64,000 bases of DNA from Macrococcoides animalis (GCF_047425875.1 NZ_CP179727.1:558001-622000), one strand, 5' to 3'. Shown: positions 45,377-54,782, counted from the first letter of the stretch. Notes: generated by a model not told the origin, from the sequence alone. Numbers and translations are program-made.

Positions 45377-46267
45377 TTATCCAAATTGTAATATATCTAA
45401 TTGATTTAGGATCTTTTCTTTATTCAATCCCTCACCAATAATGACCAACTTCAGTGGCAAATTCATTATTTCTTCCTCATATTGCGGAATACCATAGGCA
45501 TATTGAAATAATACCACTTGTTGAGGATTTTCTCTAAATTTAATGAATCCTTTTATTCTTAAAATGTCATTTGGTAATTGCCTTAACCAATTCACAAATT
45601 GTCGTGCATCAATGGCACCATTAAATTCATAAACGAGTGATTGAATACCGTGATTCATAACTTGATGCTCATGAATACGTTCTCCGTACAATTCAAGTAC
45701 CTCGGTATCTAATGCGCAATACGTTGTTTCAATTTTTTTACTCTTAGGATTGATTGATTTAATACTTTCAATAATACTTTCTTTTTCAGCAGCTGTAATT
45801 AAATCAATCTTGTTTAATATGACAATATGAGCATACTTTACTTGCTCTTCCATTAATCGTTGTGTCGTTTGCGATAACTGATTACGGTCTAAGTAACGTG
45901 AACAATCTAAAATCGTCGTTATATTTTGTACTTCAGCAATTTTCGTTACAGTTGGATCTGTACAAGCATCATATATTTCTACTGGATGTGCAACACCCGT
46001 TGCTTCGATAATAATTACTTCTGGTTGATGACGATGATATAAATCATTGATTTGAATCGCAACATCACTCTTCAAATCACAACAAATACAACCATTTAAT
46101 AATTCATTATATGGTGTATCATTTCCTAAAATTTTCGAATCGACATTAAATCCACCTAATTCATTCATGAGAATAGCAATTTTTCTATCTTTATTTTGTT
46201 TTATTATCTGTTCTAAGAGTGTGGTTTTTCCACTTCCAAGAAATCCACTAATAATAAGTATTTGCAT
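45377..46267 (-). CDS. CobW/G3E family GTPase, probable metallochaperone
   Basis: A G3E GTPase with Walker A GFLGSGKTTLL at the N terminus, Walker B-like IIIEATGVAHP, the guanine motif LNKIDL, and the metal-binding CxCC in NGCICCDL. A CobW_C domain ends the chain. Related proteins (YjiA, YeiR, ZNG1) hand zinc or other metals to client enzymes. The frame reaches 46300 but the chosen ATG at 46267 begins the conserved domain; the ribosome site is weak. No Zur-like palindrome was seen upstream. Confidence 0.88.
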   Translation of the reverse strand: MQILIISGFLGSGKTTLLEQIIKQNKDRKIAILMNELGGFNVDSKILGNDTPYNELLNGCICCDLKSDVAIQINDLYHRHQPEVIIIEATGVAHPVEIYDACTDPTVTKIAEVQNITTILDCSRYLDRNQLSQTTQRLMEEQVKYAHIVILNKIDLITAAEKESIIESIKSINPKSKKIETTYCALDTEVLELYGERIHEHQVMNHGIQSLVYEFNGAIDARQFVNWLRQLPNDILRIKGFIKFRENPQQVVLFQYAYGIPQYEEEIMNLPLKLVIIGEGLNKEKILNQLDILQFG

Positions 46268-46536
46268 TTTTTTATTTTTTTCCAAAAGCCTCATCTCCAT
46301 AATTGTCTAATTCAATACGTCTAATCTTCATTCTATCATGCAACTAAAATCATCCTTTGAACATATTACCATTTTATATACAATAAGATTGTAAATGAAC
46401 TTGAAAAATGTTTATAAATATAATATGTTAATTAAGAACATATTAGGTTATTTCGTTAATTTAGAGTATACTTATATTTAGATGTATACAAAAACATGAC
46501 ATAAATTGTTTAGCATACATACTTAGGAGGAACAAA

Positions 46537-46974
46537 ATGACAGAACACTTCAAGCTAGACAACCAACTTTGTTTTAGCTTATACAACGCTCAAAGACAAG
46601 TAAACCGATATTATTCAAACAAAATATTTAAGCAATATAATCTTACCTATCCTCAATATCTTGTATTACAAACATTATGGGCATCTTCTCCTGTAAATGT
46701 GAAGAAGTTAGTTACAGAATTATCATTAGATACAGGTACAATCTCACCCTTACTAAAACGTATGGAAACAAACGGATTAATTACACGTGTTCGTTCAGAG
46801 CTCGATCAACGTGAAGTTTTCGTGCATCTAACTGATAAAAGTAAGGCAATGCAACCACAACTTGAAAATGCTACTGAAGTTTTAAGAGATGCATCCGAAT
46901 TCACAGACGAAGAATATGATGAATTCGCAAAACTACTAAATAAACTAATTCATAGTTTACGAGAACATGGATAA
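46537..46974 (+). CDS. mgrA: MarR/SarA-family global regulator MgrA
   Basis: A 145-residue winged-helix regulator. The N-terminal QLCFSLYNAQRQVNRYYSN with Cys12, the oxidation-sensing residue of MgrA, and LDTGTISPLLKRMETNGLI with SELDQREVFVHLTDK in the recognition helix and wing are as in staphylococcal MgrA. MgrA controls autolysis, efflux pumps and virulence in staphylococci. TAGGAGG precedes the ATG. Two GTATAC palindromes (46466-46471 and 46484-46489) lie in the promoter region and may mark autoregulation. Confidence 0.95.
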   Translation: MTEHFKLDNQLCFSLYNAQRQVNRYYSNKIFKQYNLTYPQYLVLQTLWASSPVNVKKLVTELSLDTGTISPLLKRMETNGLITRVRSELDQREVFVHLTDKSKAMQPQLENATEVLRDASEFTDEEYDEFAKLLNKLIHSLREHG

Positions 46975-46981
46975 ATAAACA

Positions 46982-47023
46982 AAACCGAGCACAAACGCCT
47001 ACGTTTATGCTCGGTTTTTTTTT
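46982..47023. terminator. mgrA/degV bidirectional terminator
   Basis: AAACCGAGCA with AAACG pairs with CGTTT and TGCTCGGTTT (one mismatch), then nine T. It lies between convergent mgrA and degV. Confidence 0.9.
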
Positions 47024-47858
47024 ATCTTTTAATCCATGAAATACCAATCGTTCCGTATCCTAAATGAACCCCCGCTACAGGTACTAAAATTTCACTTACG
47101 ATATTAATATCTGTATATTTTTCTTTTAACCATTCGACATATATATTTGCTTCTTCTTGATCTCCACCATAAACGACGCATATTTCTTTTGGTTTAAATT
47201 CATTAATATTCTTTTCTACATGTTTCTTTACTGCGTCGATAACTTTTTTCTTTGTACGTACTTTATCAATTGGATAAATACTACCATCCTCAAATTGTAA
47301 AACCAAGTGAATATTTAATAATCCTGCCATAATACTTTGTGTTTTAGACACGCGTCCACTTTTCTTCATTTGATTTAAGTTTTTAGGATTTAAGATAAGT
47401 ACAGCATCTTCAGCATATTGTTTAAGCGTTTCAACTATCGTGTCTATTGATTCTCCAGCCTCATTCATCTCTTTGCCCGCTTCAATCATTGCTCTCATTG
47501 GATAACTACCAATTTTACTATCAATAACAAAAGATTTAACTTTTACTTCTTGACTAGCAATAACACAACTTTGGAATGAACCTGTTAATTTACTTGAAGG
47601 AAGTATTGCAATAATATGAGTATATCCTTCATTTTCAATTTTATGAAAAGCATCGTGTATTGCTTGGAAATTCGGCTGAGATGTTTTAGCACCATCACCG
47701 TATTCCTTTAACAAATTGTAGAATTCTTCTATAGAAAGTTCTTCTTGATCTTGATAATGTTTTTCATTTAATATGACACCCATTGGTACTACAAATGTAT
47801 CTTTTTCACCAATTTTACAACCAGATGCTGTGTCTGTAACCCATGCAATTTTATTCAT
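47022..47858 (-). CDS. DegV family fatty-acid-binding protein
   Basis: A 278-residue DegV-domain protein. The N-terminal AWVTDTASG, the mid-chain ILPSSKLTGSFQSC with the head-group-binding serine and threonine, DSKIGSYPMRAM and the C-terminal HLGYGTIG match FakB-type proteins, which bind a fatty acid for phosphorylation by FakA. Sequence is divergent from canonical FakB1 or FakB2, so the ligand is unclear. AGGAGG precedes the ATG. It sits between mgrA and the ABC exporter genes. Confidence 0.88.
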   Translation of the reverse strand: MNKIAWVTDTASGCKIGEKDTFVVPMGVILNEKHYQDQEELSIEEFYNLLKEYGDGAKTSQPNFQAIHDAFHKIENEGYTHIIAILPSSKLTGSFQSCVIASQEVKVKSFVIDSKIGSYPMRAMIEAGKEMNEAGESIDTIVETLKQYAEDAVLILNPKNLNQMKKSGRVSKTQSIMAGLLNIHLVLQFEDGSIYPIDKVRTKKKVIDAVKKHVEKNINEFKPKEICVVYGGDQEEANIYVEWLKEKYTDINIVSEILVPVAGVHLGYGTIGISWIKR

Positions 47859-47983
47859 CGCGTGCCTCCTCTTATATTCTTTATCATATCACAAAAGATG
47901 ATTAAAATTTAATATAAATAGTATTTTTTTATAAACAACGAACATGAATCAATTAACTAAAAGTTTTTGCTCATAAGTTTACT

Positions 47984-49624
47984 TTATATTGATAATAATT
48001 GCTTTTGATATAATGCATATAGCTGTGAACCTTTACGATGCAATAAATCAATCTCTCCTGCTTCTACAATTGATCCCTTTTCAATTAAATAAAGCCTATC
48101 ACAACCATTAAATACAGTTAAATCATGCGAGACAAGAATAATCATTTTATTATTCAATTGATTTAAATAATCGAGCATAACCTTTTGATTCACTTTATCT
48201 ACTCCATTAAACGGCTCATCTAATATCCACACGGGTTGATCACGTAAAATCATACGTATAAAGTGTAAACGCTTCTTCTCACCACCGGATAAATTTTCTC
48301 CAAACGAATGGACTTCGCTCTCGCTTGTAAAAGGTAGGTTGAAGTGTTTTAATAATTGATTCAACCTACTATTATCAAATACAACATCTTTATTCTTTTC
48401 TATAAACATATTTTCAGATACTGTGCCATTAATAAAGTGATTTTCTTGTTCCATAACATTAAAACAGTCTAGCATATTTGCAGGTGTCTGAATTGCTTTT
48501 CCATTTACGTAATACCCATTTCTTACATTCTCTAAGCCTAATATAACTTTTAATAATGTAGATTTCCCTGCACCACTTGGTCCAGCGATTCCAATAAAAT
48601 CACCACGATTTACTTTCAAATTAATATTTGAAAGTCTTTCATCAATATTTACATCTACAAGTTCAATCGTCTCAATAGCTTCATTCACTACTTCATAATT
48701 TATCGTTTGATTTAGTTCATTTAAATGTGACTCTGATTGGTCTGTTTCTACTTTATGATATGGATAATGAATCATCGGGATACTCATCTCAAATAAAGTT
48801 ATAGCAACCATCACCATACTTAAATACATTAGGATATCAAGCGTCGGATCATACATCATTACAAAAATTGTTAAGAATATTGATACCATTGCAATAAAAT
48901 TAAGCAAGAAATCGTATATTATTATAATCCGATTTTCTTTATTAATCATTTGTTCCATAGCGTGTTGTTTTAATTTTAATTGTCTCTGGTATACATTACA
49001 TTGATCAAATACTACCAAAGCTTCTTCAGATAAATGATAATCTAATAAATGCGCTTCAAATTGCTTTGTTGCATGAATTTTCTGATGTACTATCCCTTTT
49101 AAAAATCGTGTTGCCAACATTGGTAAAAGTATTGTTAAGATGAACATCGAAATGCATAATACGATTACAGCATACAGACTAAATTGTAAGTAGATAAAGA
49201 TTACTACGATTGTCGTGACTATCGCAATTGTAGGTGGATAAATGACACGCAATAAAAGGTTCTGAAGTTTCTCAATATCATTAACCGTTCTATTTAATAA
49301 AGTCGATAACTGATACTCAGTTTGAATTTTAATAAAATTATTTAGTAAATTGCGTACTGTCGTTACACGTACTTCTTTCAACATTTCAAATGTTGCTTCA
49401 TGACTTATTAAACGCTCAAAATATTTACAAATCGCACGAATAACACCGAATAGTTTTATAGTGGCAACAAGTGTCATTAATGTATAAAGTGGTACTTTAT
49501 AGGCACTTTTGGATAGCATTAAACCACTTAAACTGAACATACCAATAGCAGTTAATCCTCCGATTGTCCCAATAATGATTGAGATAACAAGTGACTTTCT
49601 CGTCTTATCCGAAATATAGCGCAC
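47984..49624 (-). CDS. ABC exporter half-transporter, CydC-like
   Basis: Type IV ABC exporter subunit of 546 residues: six N-terminal helices and a C-terminal ATPase with Walker A GPSGAGKSTLL, signature LSGGEKKR and Walker B VWILDEPFNGVD. With the preceding gene it forms a heterodimer resembling CydDC, which moves thiols (glutathione or cysteine) or haem. The start is GTG, overlapping the stop of the preceding gene by one base (TAGTG) after GGGAGGTG. Confidence 0.88.
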   Translation of the reverse strand: MRYISDKTRKSLVISIIIGTIGGLTAIGMFSLSGLMLSKSAYKVPLYTLMTLVATIKLFGVIRAICKYFERLISHEATFEMLKEVRVTTVRNLLNNFIKIQTEYQLSTLLNRTVNDIEKLQNLLLRVIYPPTIAIVTTIVVIFIYLQFSLYAVIVLCISMFILTILLPMLATRFLKGIVHQKIHATKQFEAHLLDYHLSEEALVVFDQCNVYQRQLKLKQHAMEQMINKENRIIIIYDFLLNFIAMVSIFLTIFVMMYDPTLDILMYLSMVMVAITLFEMSIPMIHYPYHKVETDQSESHLNELNQTINYEVVNEAIETIELVDVNIDERLSNINLKVNRGDFIGIAGPSGAGKSTLLKVILGLENVRNGYYVNGKAIQTPANMLDCFNVMEQENHFINGTVSENMFIEKNKDVVFDNSRLNQLLKHFNLPFTSESEVHSFGENLSGGEKKRLHFIRMILRDQPVWILDEPFNGVDKVNQKVMLDYLNQLNNKMIILVSHDLTVFNGCDRLYLIEKGSIVEAGEIDLLHRKGSQLYALYQKQLLSI

Positions 49625-51210
49625 TATAACACCTCCCTTAAAGATACTTTATCGTGTACCGAGACAGTACCTTCCTTAACAATAATGACGTGGTCAGCTG
49701 ATTCTATCGTGTGCTGATTATGAGCAATAATAAATACTGTACTCGTTGCTTTAAGTTGTTCAATCGCTTGATTTATTATTGTTTCACTTTTAATATCAAG
49801 CATTGCTGTTGGTTCATCAAATATTATGAATGCTTTCGGCTGAACGAACACACGAAGTAGCATTAATCTTCTCGCTTCCCCACCCGACAATTGTCTTTCA
49901 CCTATACCAAGTATTGTTTCATAGCCATTTGGCATTGCCATAAATAAATCATGTAGCCCAAGTTGCTTTGCATATTGATATACAACCGCTTCATCTACAT
50001 CTTGAAACATTGTAATATTATTCATAATAGTCGTGTTCAAAATAATAGGATGTTGCGATAAATAGACAGTGTTATCTTTAAAACGCTCTGGAAGTTTTAT
50101 TTGCCCTGTTGCAAATTGTAAACCTGCCAATACCTTAGCGAATGTGGATTTCCCTGCACCACTTGGACCTGCAATTACGTATGATTGAATTGGAATGGTG
50201 GTGTTTGCAGATAATGTATACTCACTATCCGCATATGTCACACTTACTTGTTTCAAATCAATCACTTCATCTTTATGATATGAAATTTCCGTACTTTTAT
50301 CGTCTTCGTCTAATGACGCTTCAATGAGTTCTCCGTAACCACTTGATTGTTTCCCAGTATGAAAGGCAAGTCCTAAGTCTTTTAATGCATTATAAAATTC
50401 TGGTGCAAGCATTAGTACGACAACAGAAACATAAAATGAAACGGATTCAAATACGATTAATGATAGCCCTATTTCTAAAGCGATAATCCCAATTGATAAC
50501 ATCGATACAAATTCAAGCATTAACGTTGACAAAAATGCTGTTTTTAGGATTTTCATCGTATTATCCTTATATTGCACAGAGTAATCTTCAATTTTCTGCA
50601 TTGCTCCGTCATCATACCTAAACAATTTGATGGTCATAATTCCTTTCATTACGTTTAAGAAGTAATTTGAAAAATGATTTAAACTTAACATTTGCTCCGT
50701 AGCTTTCTTCGCAGTATTAATGCCTATGATAATATAGAAAATTGGTATAAATGGTGCTGTTATACACATAATTAATGCCGTTTGATAATGAAATTTAAAT
50801 AAGAATACTATGATTAATAATGGAATCATCATTGATTTATATACTTGTGGTAAATAGTCTGCGAAAAACGGGTGTATCCCTTCTACACCTTGCTGGCTTA
50901 AGTTCATTGTCTCGCCAACTTCTCTTTTGTTAAATAACAACCTACTTCTTAAGTTCACTTTAATCTTACTGCTTAATAAATGTCCCAAATACTTTAGTGA
51001 CGATTGAATGATACTTCTTGCGATAAGTATCATTAGAATTACAACTAAAGTCTGAGAGAGATTCACTTTATTTTTTGTTAAAATAAAATCAATGACTTTT
51101 CCGATTTCTAAACTTTGGGCTATTATGATACAACTGAGCGCAATACTAAGGATAAAAAACAATATATGTATAATGATATAGGGTTTCGTTAATTGTGTTA
51201 AAAATTTCAC
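49624..51210 (-). CDS. ABC exporter half-transporter, CydD-like
   Basis: Membrane domain with six helices, including the family motif GEVxxL-like REVGETMNLSQQGVEGI, then an ATPase with Walker A GPSGAGKSTFAK, signature LSGGEARR and Walker B FIIFDEPTAMLD. The partner is the following gene. The frame reaches 51246, but that start precedes the AAGGAGG site; the GTG at 51210, six bases after it, is the likely start (528 residues). The same pair lies between mgrA and uppP in S. aureus. No cydAB is in the window. Confidence 0.88.
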   Translation of the reverse strand: MKFLTQLTKPYIIIHILFFILSIALSCIIIAQSLEIGKVIDFILTKNKVNLSQTLVVILMILIARSIIQSSLKYLGHLLSSKIKVNLRSRLLFNKREVGETMNLSQQGVEGIHPFFADYLPQVYKSMMIPLLIIVFLFKFHYQTALIMCITAPFIPIFYIIIGINTAKKATEQMLSLNHFSNYFLNVMKGIMTIKLFRYDDGAMQKIEDYSVQYKDNTMKILKTAFLSTLMLEFVSMLSIGIIALEIGLSLIVFESVSFYVSVVVLMLAPEFYNALKDLGLAFHTGKQSSGYGELIEASLDEDDKSTEISYHKDEVIDLKQVSVTYADSEYTLSANTTIPIQSYVIAGPSGAGKSTFAKVLAGLQFATGQIKLPERFKDNTVYLSQHPIILNTTIMNNITMFQDVDEAVVYQYAKQLGLHDLFMAMPNGYETILGIGERQLSGGEARRLMLLRVFVQPKAFIIFDEPTAMLDIKSETIINQAIEQLKATSTVFIIAHNQHTIESADHVIIVKEGTVSVHDKVSLREVL

Positions 51211-51328
51211 ATAATCCCTCCTTGTATGCATTATAGCACTTATCATATCTTAAGTATAAATAGTGAAATTTGTTTTGTTATGCTATAATTTTAAAGAATT
51301 TAAAAAGTAAATAAAAGGTGGTTCACGC

Positions 51329-52183
51329 ATGGAATTTTTTGAATTAATAAAAGCACTTATCCTTGGGATTGTTGAAGGATTAACTGAATTTGCCCCTGTA
51401 TCCTCTACTGGTCACCAAATTCTAGTTGATGATATGTGGTTGCAAACGAAAGAAGTTTTAGGCAGTCAAGAATCAGCAAATACATTCAAGATAGTCATCC
51501 AACTCGGATCAATCTTTGCGGCAGCATGGATTTTCCGCCATCGTTTCTTAGAAATGTTTCATCTTGAGAAAGATAAAACACCACATCCATCAGGGAAAAA
51601 GTTAAATTTATTACATGTCTTTTTAGGTTTATTACCTGCAGGAATTATGGGTCTATTATTCGATGACTTTATTGATGAACATTTATTCTCAGTACCTACA
51701 GTTTTAATCGGATTAGCTCTCGGAGCATTCCTTATGATCGCAGCAGACTTATATGCTAAGAAAGCACCTAATTTAAAAACGGTAGATGAAATTAGCTACA
51801 AGGATGCAATCATTATTGGTATTGCACAATGTTTAGCACTTTGGCCAGGCTTCTCACGTTCAGGCTCTACAATCTCTACTGGGGTTCTACTTAAAATGAA
51901 TCATAAGGCAGCAAGTGATTTTACTTTTATTATGGCTGTACCGATTATGTTTGCTGCAAGTGCAAAGAGTTTAATCAGCAACATTGAATATATAGAAAGC
52001 AATCAAATTATGTTTTATATTGTTGGTTTTATTGCCGCATTTATTTTTGGCGTTCTTTCCATTCAGCTATTTTTAGATTTAATAAATAAAATTAAATTAA
52101 TCCCATTCGCAATTTATCGCTTAGTATTAGTAGCAATCATCGCGATTTTATATTATGGCTTTGGGTTTGGACAAGGAATTTAA
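51329..52183 (+). CDS. uppP: Undecaprenyl-diphosphatase
   Basis: UppP (BacA) dephosphorylates undecaprenyl pyrophosphate at the membrane so the lipid carrier can be reused for peptidoglycan and teichoic acids; it gives bacitracin tolerance. Active-site motifs are EGLTEFAPVSSTGH near the N terminus and PGFSRSGSTIS in the second half. About eight helices in 284 residues. AAGGTGG precedes the ATG; a terminator follows. Confidence 0.96.
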   Translation: MEFFELIKALILGIVEGLTEFAPVSSTGHQILVDDMWLQTKEVLGSQESANTFKIVIQLGSIFAAAWIFRHRFLEMFHLEKDKTPHPSGKKLNLLHVFLGLLPAGIMGLLFDDFIDEHLFSVPTVLIGLALGAFLMIAADLYAKKAPNLKTVDEISYKDAIIIGIAQCLALWPGFSRSGSTISTGVLLKMNHKAASDFTFIMAVPIMFAASAKSLISNIEYIESNQIMFYIVGFIAAFIFGVLSIQLFLDLINKIKLIPFAIYRLVLVAIIAILYYGFGFGQGI

Positions 52184-52192
52184 TCTTCAGAA

Positions 52193-52224
52193 AATACAGT
52201 TCACATTTGAACTGTATTTTTTTC
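52193..52224 (+). terminator. uppP terminator
   Basis: ATACAGTTCA pairs with TGAACTGTAT around a 4-base loop, followed by T. Confidence 0.88.
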
Positions 52225-52236
52225 ATGCAGATAAGT

Positions 52237-52283
52237 AAACTAAGATAAATTCATTATATTTCTTAGTTTAAAAGTGATATAAT
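52237..52283 (+). promoter_or_regulatory. Palindromic operator and promoter of the MarR gene
   Basis: Perfect 10-bp inverted arms TAAACTAAGA (52237-52246) and TCTTAGTTTA (52261-52270) flank 14 bases. A consensus TATAAT lies at 52278-52283, so the right arm falls inside the -35/-10 spacer, where a bound repressor would block RNA polymerase. Confidence 0.65.
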
Positions 52284-52320
52284 ATATGTATTATTTACAC
52301 AACATAAACAAGGAGCTTTT

Positions 52321-52740
52321 ATGCTAACAAACACAATTGATTATCAAATGTATCTTGCGCAACGTGAGACTATCAAATTCTATAATCGTTATATGTTAAA
52401 AGAAAATCAACTGAGTTATCAACACTACCTCGTTTTAATGGTTTTGCATGAAGAAAAAGTTATGCCTGTACTCAAACTAGGTGAACGACTAGCTTTTCAA
52501 TCAGGAACCATTACGCCTATAATAAAGAAGATGGAATCTCGTGGCATCATAGCAAGACATCGTAGTGAATCTGACGAACGTGTTGTAATGGTTCAATTAA
52601 CAACCGAAGGACACTCGTTAGTACAAGAATTACTTGAAGTACCTATTAAAATGTTTGATGCTAGTCAACTTAATACGGAAGAATACAAGAAATTAATGAA
52701 GTACTCCAAAAAAATTATCAACAATGTCACATACGAATAA
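52321..52740 (+). CDS. MarR family transcriptional regulator
   Basis: A 139-residue winged-helix protein of the OhrR/SarZ type: QLSYQHYLVLMVLHEE, LAFQSGTITPIIKKMESRGII as recognition helix, and SESDERVVMVQLT as the wing. Unlike OhrR, SarZ and MgrA there is no cysteine near the N terminus (residues 5-20 lack Cys), so thiol sensing of that kind is absent. Its upstream palindrome suggests autorepression. AGGAG precedes the ATG. Confidence 0.88.
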   Translation: MLTNTIDYQMYLAQRETIKFYNRYMLKENQLSYQHYLVLMVLHEEKVMPVLKLGERLAFQSGTITPIIKKMESRGIIARHRSESDERVVMVQLTTEGHSLVQELLEVPIKMFDASQLNTEEYKKLMKYSKKIINNVTYE

Positions 52741-52767
52741 AATTTTTTAAAATTTATTTAATTAATA

Positions 52768-52812
52768 AACGAAGTTCACGATTATATACGTCTGAGCTTC
52801 GTTATTTTTTTG
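52768..52812 (+). terminator. Terminator of the MarR gene
   Basis: AACGAAG and TCA pair with TGA and CTTCGTT with single mismatches, then a T-run. Confidence 0.75.
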
Positions 52813-52874
52813 TATATGAGGGTAAATACTATATAATGATGACTATTAATAATATTAAAAAGGAGTGCACATTT

Positions 52875-53816
52875 ATGAAAAAAGAAACTGTAAAATCAGC
52901 GATAAATTTAGCTGCCGTAATATTAGTACCGTTAATTTCTGAACGTGACCGTATTAAAGACCATGAAGAAGTACAAAAGGCAAAAGACCTTTCTCTAAAG
53001 GCATTCGACACAACAAAACGTGTAACAAATAAAACAAAGAAATCCGCAGTCAACACTACTCAAAAAATTGTTACATCTGCCAATTCGATAAAAAATGCAA
53101 CTGTAAATACTGCACAATTTGTTGGCCAAAAAGCTGAAAACACCAAGAAAACGCACAATTACAATCAACAAATGAAGCAACATCTTAAACAAGAGAAATC
53201 AGAACAAAAACAAGAGAAAAACTTAAAAAAAGAAATAACAAAGTTAAATAATAATTTAGCTAGCAATATTGAAAGTCGCCACAGTGCTGAAAACAAAGAA
53301 TTAAGCTCACGTCAAAAAGCGATGATTAAAGAAATGAAACAATATAAAAACTATGTAGCGAAAGCTCCCTTAAAAGAAACAAACCATTTCACACCTGAAA
53401 AACCAAAAAAAATTCACCGTCGTGACAAAAAAGCAATTAATCAATTATCGAAAAATTTATCAAAAACGATTGACGCACGTCATAATGAAGAAGAGCAATT
53501 GATTCAAAAACAACAAAAAGCGATGATTAAAGAAATGAAGCAATATAAAAATTATAAATTTAAAAGTCCTAAACAGAAACGCTCTTTATTCGGCTTTAAT
53601 AAAAATAAAAAAACAAATGATGATACTCGTACAAATATGTTAAAAGAAAATTCTAATATTGTTACATCTACGGTATCTCTTTCGTCAATTCCATCAACGT
53701 TACAACCAACAGAAAAAGCCAAAAGCAATGCTTTAAAAGTAGAAGAACAATTTGATAACGCACAATTATTTGAACAACATCGAAAATTGATGGCAGAACA
53801 CATTGTCAAACGTTAG
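52875..53816 (+). CDS. Basic repeat-containing protein of unknown function
   Basis: A 313-residue lysine-rich protein with no signal peptide or clear membrane helix after the mildly hydrophobic start (INLAAVILVPLI). The middle has two copies of a ~47-residue unit, each ending in QKAMIKEMKQYKNY; the first part of each unit (NLASNIESRH and NLSKTIDARH) also matches. The preceding part is an Asn/Thr/Lys-rich helical stretch. I do not recognise a family. The chosen ATG at 52875 follows AGGAG; an upstream ATG at 52836 has none. Its end overlaps the next gene by 14 bases. Confidence 0.75.
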   Translation: MKKETVKSAINLAAVILVPLISERDRIKDHEEVQKAKDLSLKAFDTTKRVTNKTKKSAVNTTQKIVTSANSIKNATVNTAQFVGQKAENTKKTHNYNQQMKQHLKQEKSEQKQEKNLKKEITKLNNNLASNIESRHSAENKELSSRQKAMIKEMKQYKNYVAKAPLKETNHFTPEKPKKIHRRDKKAINQLSKNLSKTIDARHNEEEQLIQKQQKAMIKEMKQYKNYKFKSPKQKRSLFGFNKNKKTNDDTRTNMLKENSNIVTSTVSLSSIPSTLQPTEKAKSNALKVEEQFDNAQLFEQHRKLMAEHIVKR

Positions 53817-54264
53817 TCGTATCATTATCGATGCCGATAGTTCACCTGTTATTGATGAAGTCATTCAAATTGCGGAGCACTTTCAATTGAAAGTGCTCTT
53901 AGTTAAAGACTTCGCACATTATACATTGCAACCTTATCCAAATTTCGTTGAAACAAAATATGTGGATACTGGCAATGATAGTGCAGATTATGCTATTAAA
54001 AAACTATCAACTCGTCATGATGTAATCATAACAGGGGATTATGGCTTAGCGAGTTTACTGTTGGACCAAAGCATTGTTATGCATCATAATGGTTTAGAAT
54101 ACACCAACGAAACAATTGATATGTTATTGCTTACGCGTTATCATAATCAAATTGAACGCAATGCAAAACGTCGTGTTAAAGGCCCATCTAAATTTACGAT
54201 GCAAGACCGCAATCACTTTAAACAAAGTTTAATGCATTGTATAGAAAAAAACTTAGCAAATTAG
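53803..54264 (+). CDS. YaiI/YqxD family (UPF0178) protein
   Basis: A 153-residue PIN-like nuclease-fold protein of UPF0178. IIIDADSSPV replaces the usual VDADACPV, and VITGDYGLASLLL (commonly TxDxxLA) and VMHHNGLEYT follow, as in the family. Function is unknown. The likely start is TTG at 53803, inside the preceding gene; no ATG is available before the conserved IIIDAD. Confidence 0.85.
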   Translation: MSNVSRIIIDADSSPVIDEVIQIAEHFQLKVLLVKDFAHYTLQPYPNFVETKYVDTGNDSADYAIKKLSTRHDVIITGDYGLASLLLDQSIVMHHNGLEYTNETIDMLLLTRYHNQIERNAKRRVKGPSKFTMQDRNHFKQSLMHCIEKNLAN

Positions 54265-54276
54265 CTAAGTTTTTTT
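54246..54276. terminator. Terminator between convergent YaiI-like and GNAT genes
   Basis: AAAACTTAGC pairs with GCTAAGTTTT around AAATTA, followed by T. It overlaps the 3' ends of both genes. Confidence 0.85.
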
Positions 54277-54725
54277 GATAGTACTTTTAATTGCGTTAAC
54301 CCCTGACGGACGATACGTTTTTCATCCTTAAAACCAGACTTAATAAAAGCATAGTATGCGTCATTCTTTACATTCACCAACAAGTATAATTCAGTAATAT
54401 GAGGATTTTCATTTTTTAAATAACGTTCTACAGCAGCAAGTGTTGCTTTAAAATATCCTTTATTCTGTTCTGAATAATTAATTGAAAGACCGCGTAAATA
54501 AATCGCATGTTCTGGTGCACCAATAGTGCTTAAGACTTCGCCATTTTCAAGTGCAAATACACCAATTAATCTATCATTTTCTTCAATAATAAATGGTGTG
54601 TAGTGCGGTTTTTTGCGTGTAAGTATAAATCTTGGATGACCCGCATACACCATTTGCTTTGCTGGCAGTTCATAATGACTTAAATCGATGTCATCAATTG
54701 TGTCTACTGGTTTAATATTAATCAA
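54261..54725 (-). CDS. GNAT family N-acetyltransferase
   Basis: The second half shows the GNAT core: the beta-strand IYLRGLSINYSEQNKGYFKATLAAVERYL with the acetyl-CoA loop (Q-N-K-G-Y), then ELYLLVNVKNDAYYAFIKSGFKDE as the C-terminal strand-helix. Substrate unknown. A GTG at 54734 overlaps GGAG; the TTG at 54725 has proper spacing and is preferred (154 residues). Confidence 0.8.
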   Translation of the reverse strand: MINIKPVDTIDDIDLSHYELPAKQMVYAGHPRFILTRKKPHYTPFIIEENDRLIGVFALENGEVLSTIGAPEHAIYLRGLSINYSEQNKGYFKATLAAVERYLKNENPHITELYLLVNVKNDAYYAFIKSGFKDEKRIVRQGLTQLKVLSKKLS

Positions 54726-54782
54726 GATATTCACTCCATTTCATTACAACTAATAATACCATAAAAGAAAGGATTTTTTTAC

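Noticed and set aside
46466..46489. Two GTATAC palindromes upstream of mgrA as a firm operator
   Set aside because: Six-base AT-rich palindromes are common by chance; kept only as a remark in the mgrA entry.
53313..53553. Two near-identical 40-bp direct repeats considered as CRISPR or insertion footprint
   Set aside because: They are in frame within one gene and encode the same peptide unit, so they are an internal protein repeat.
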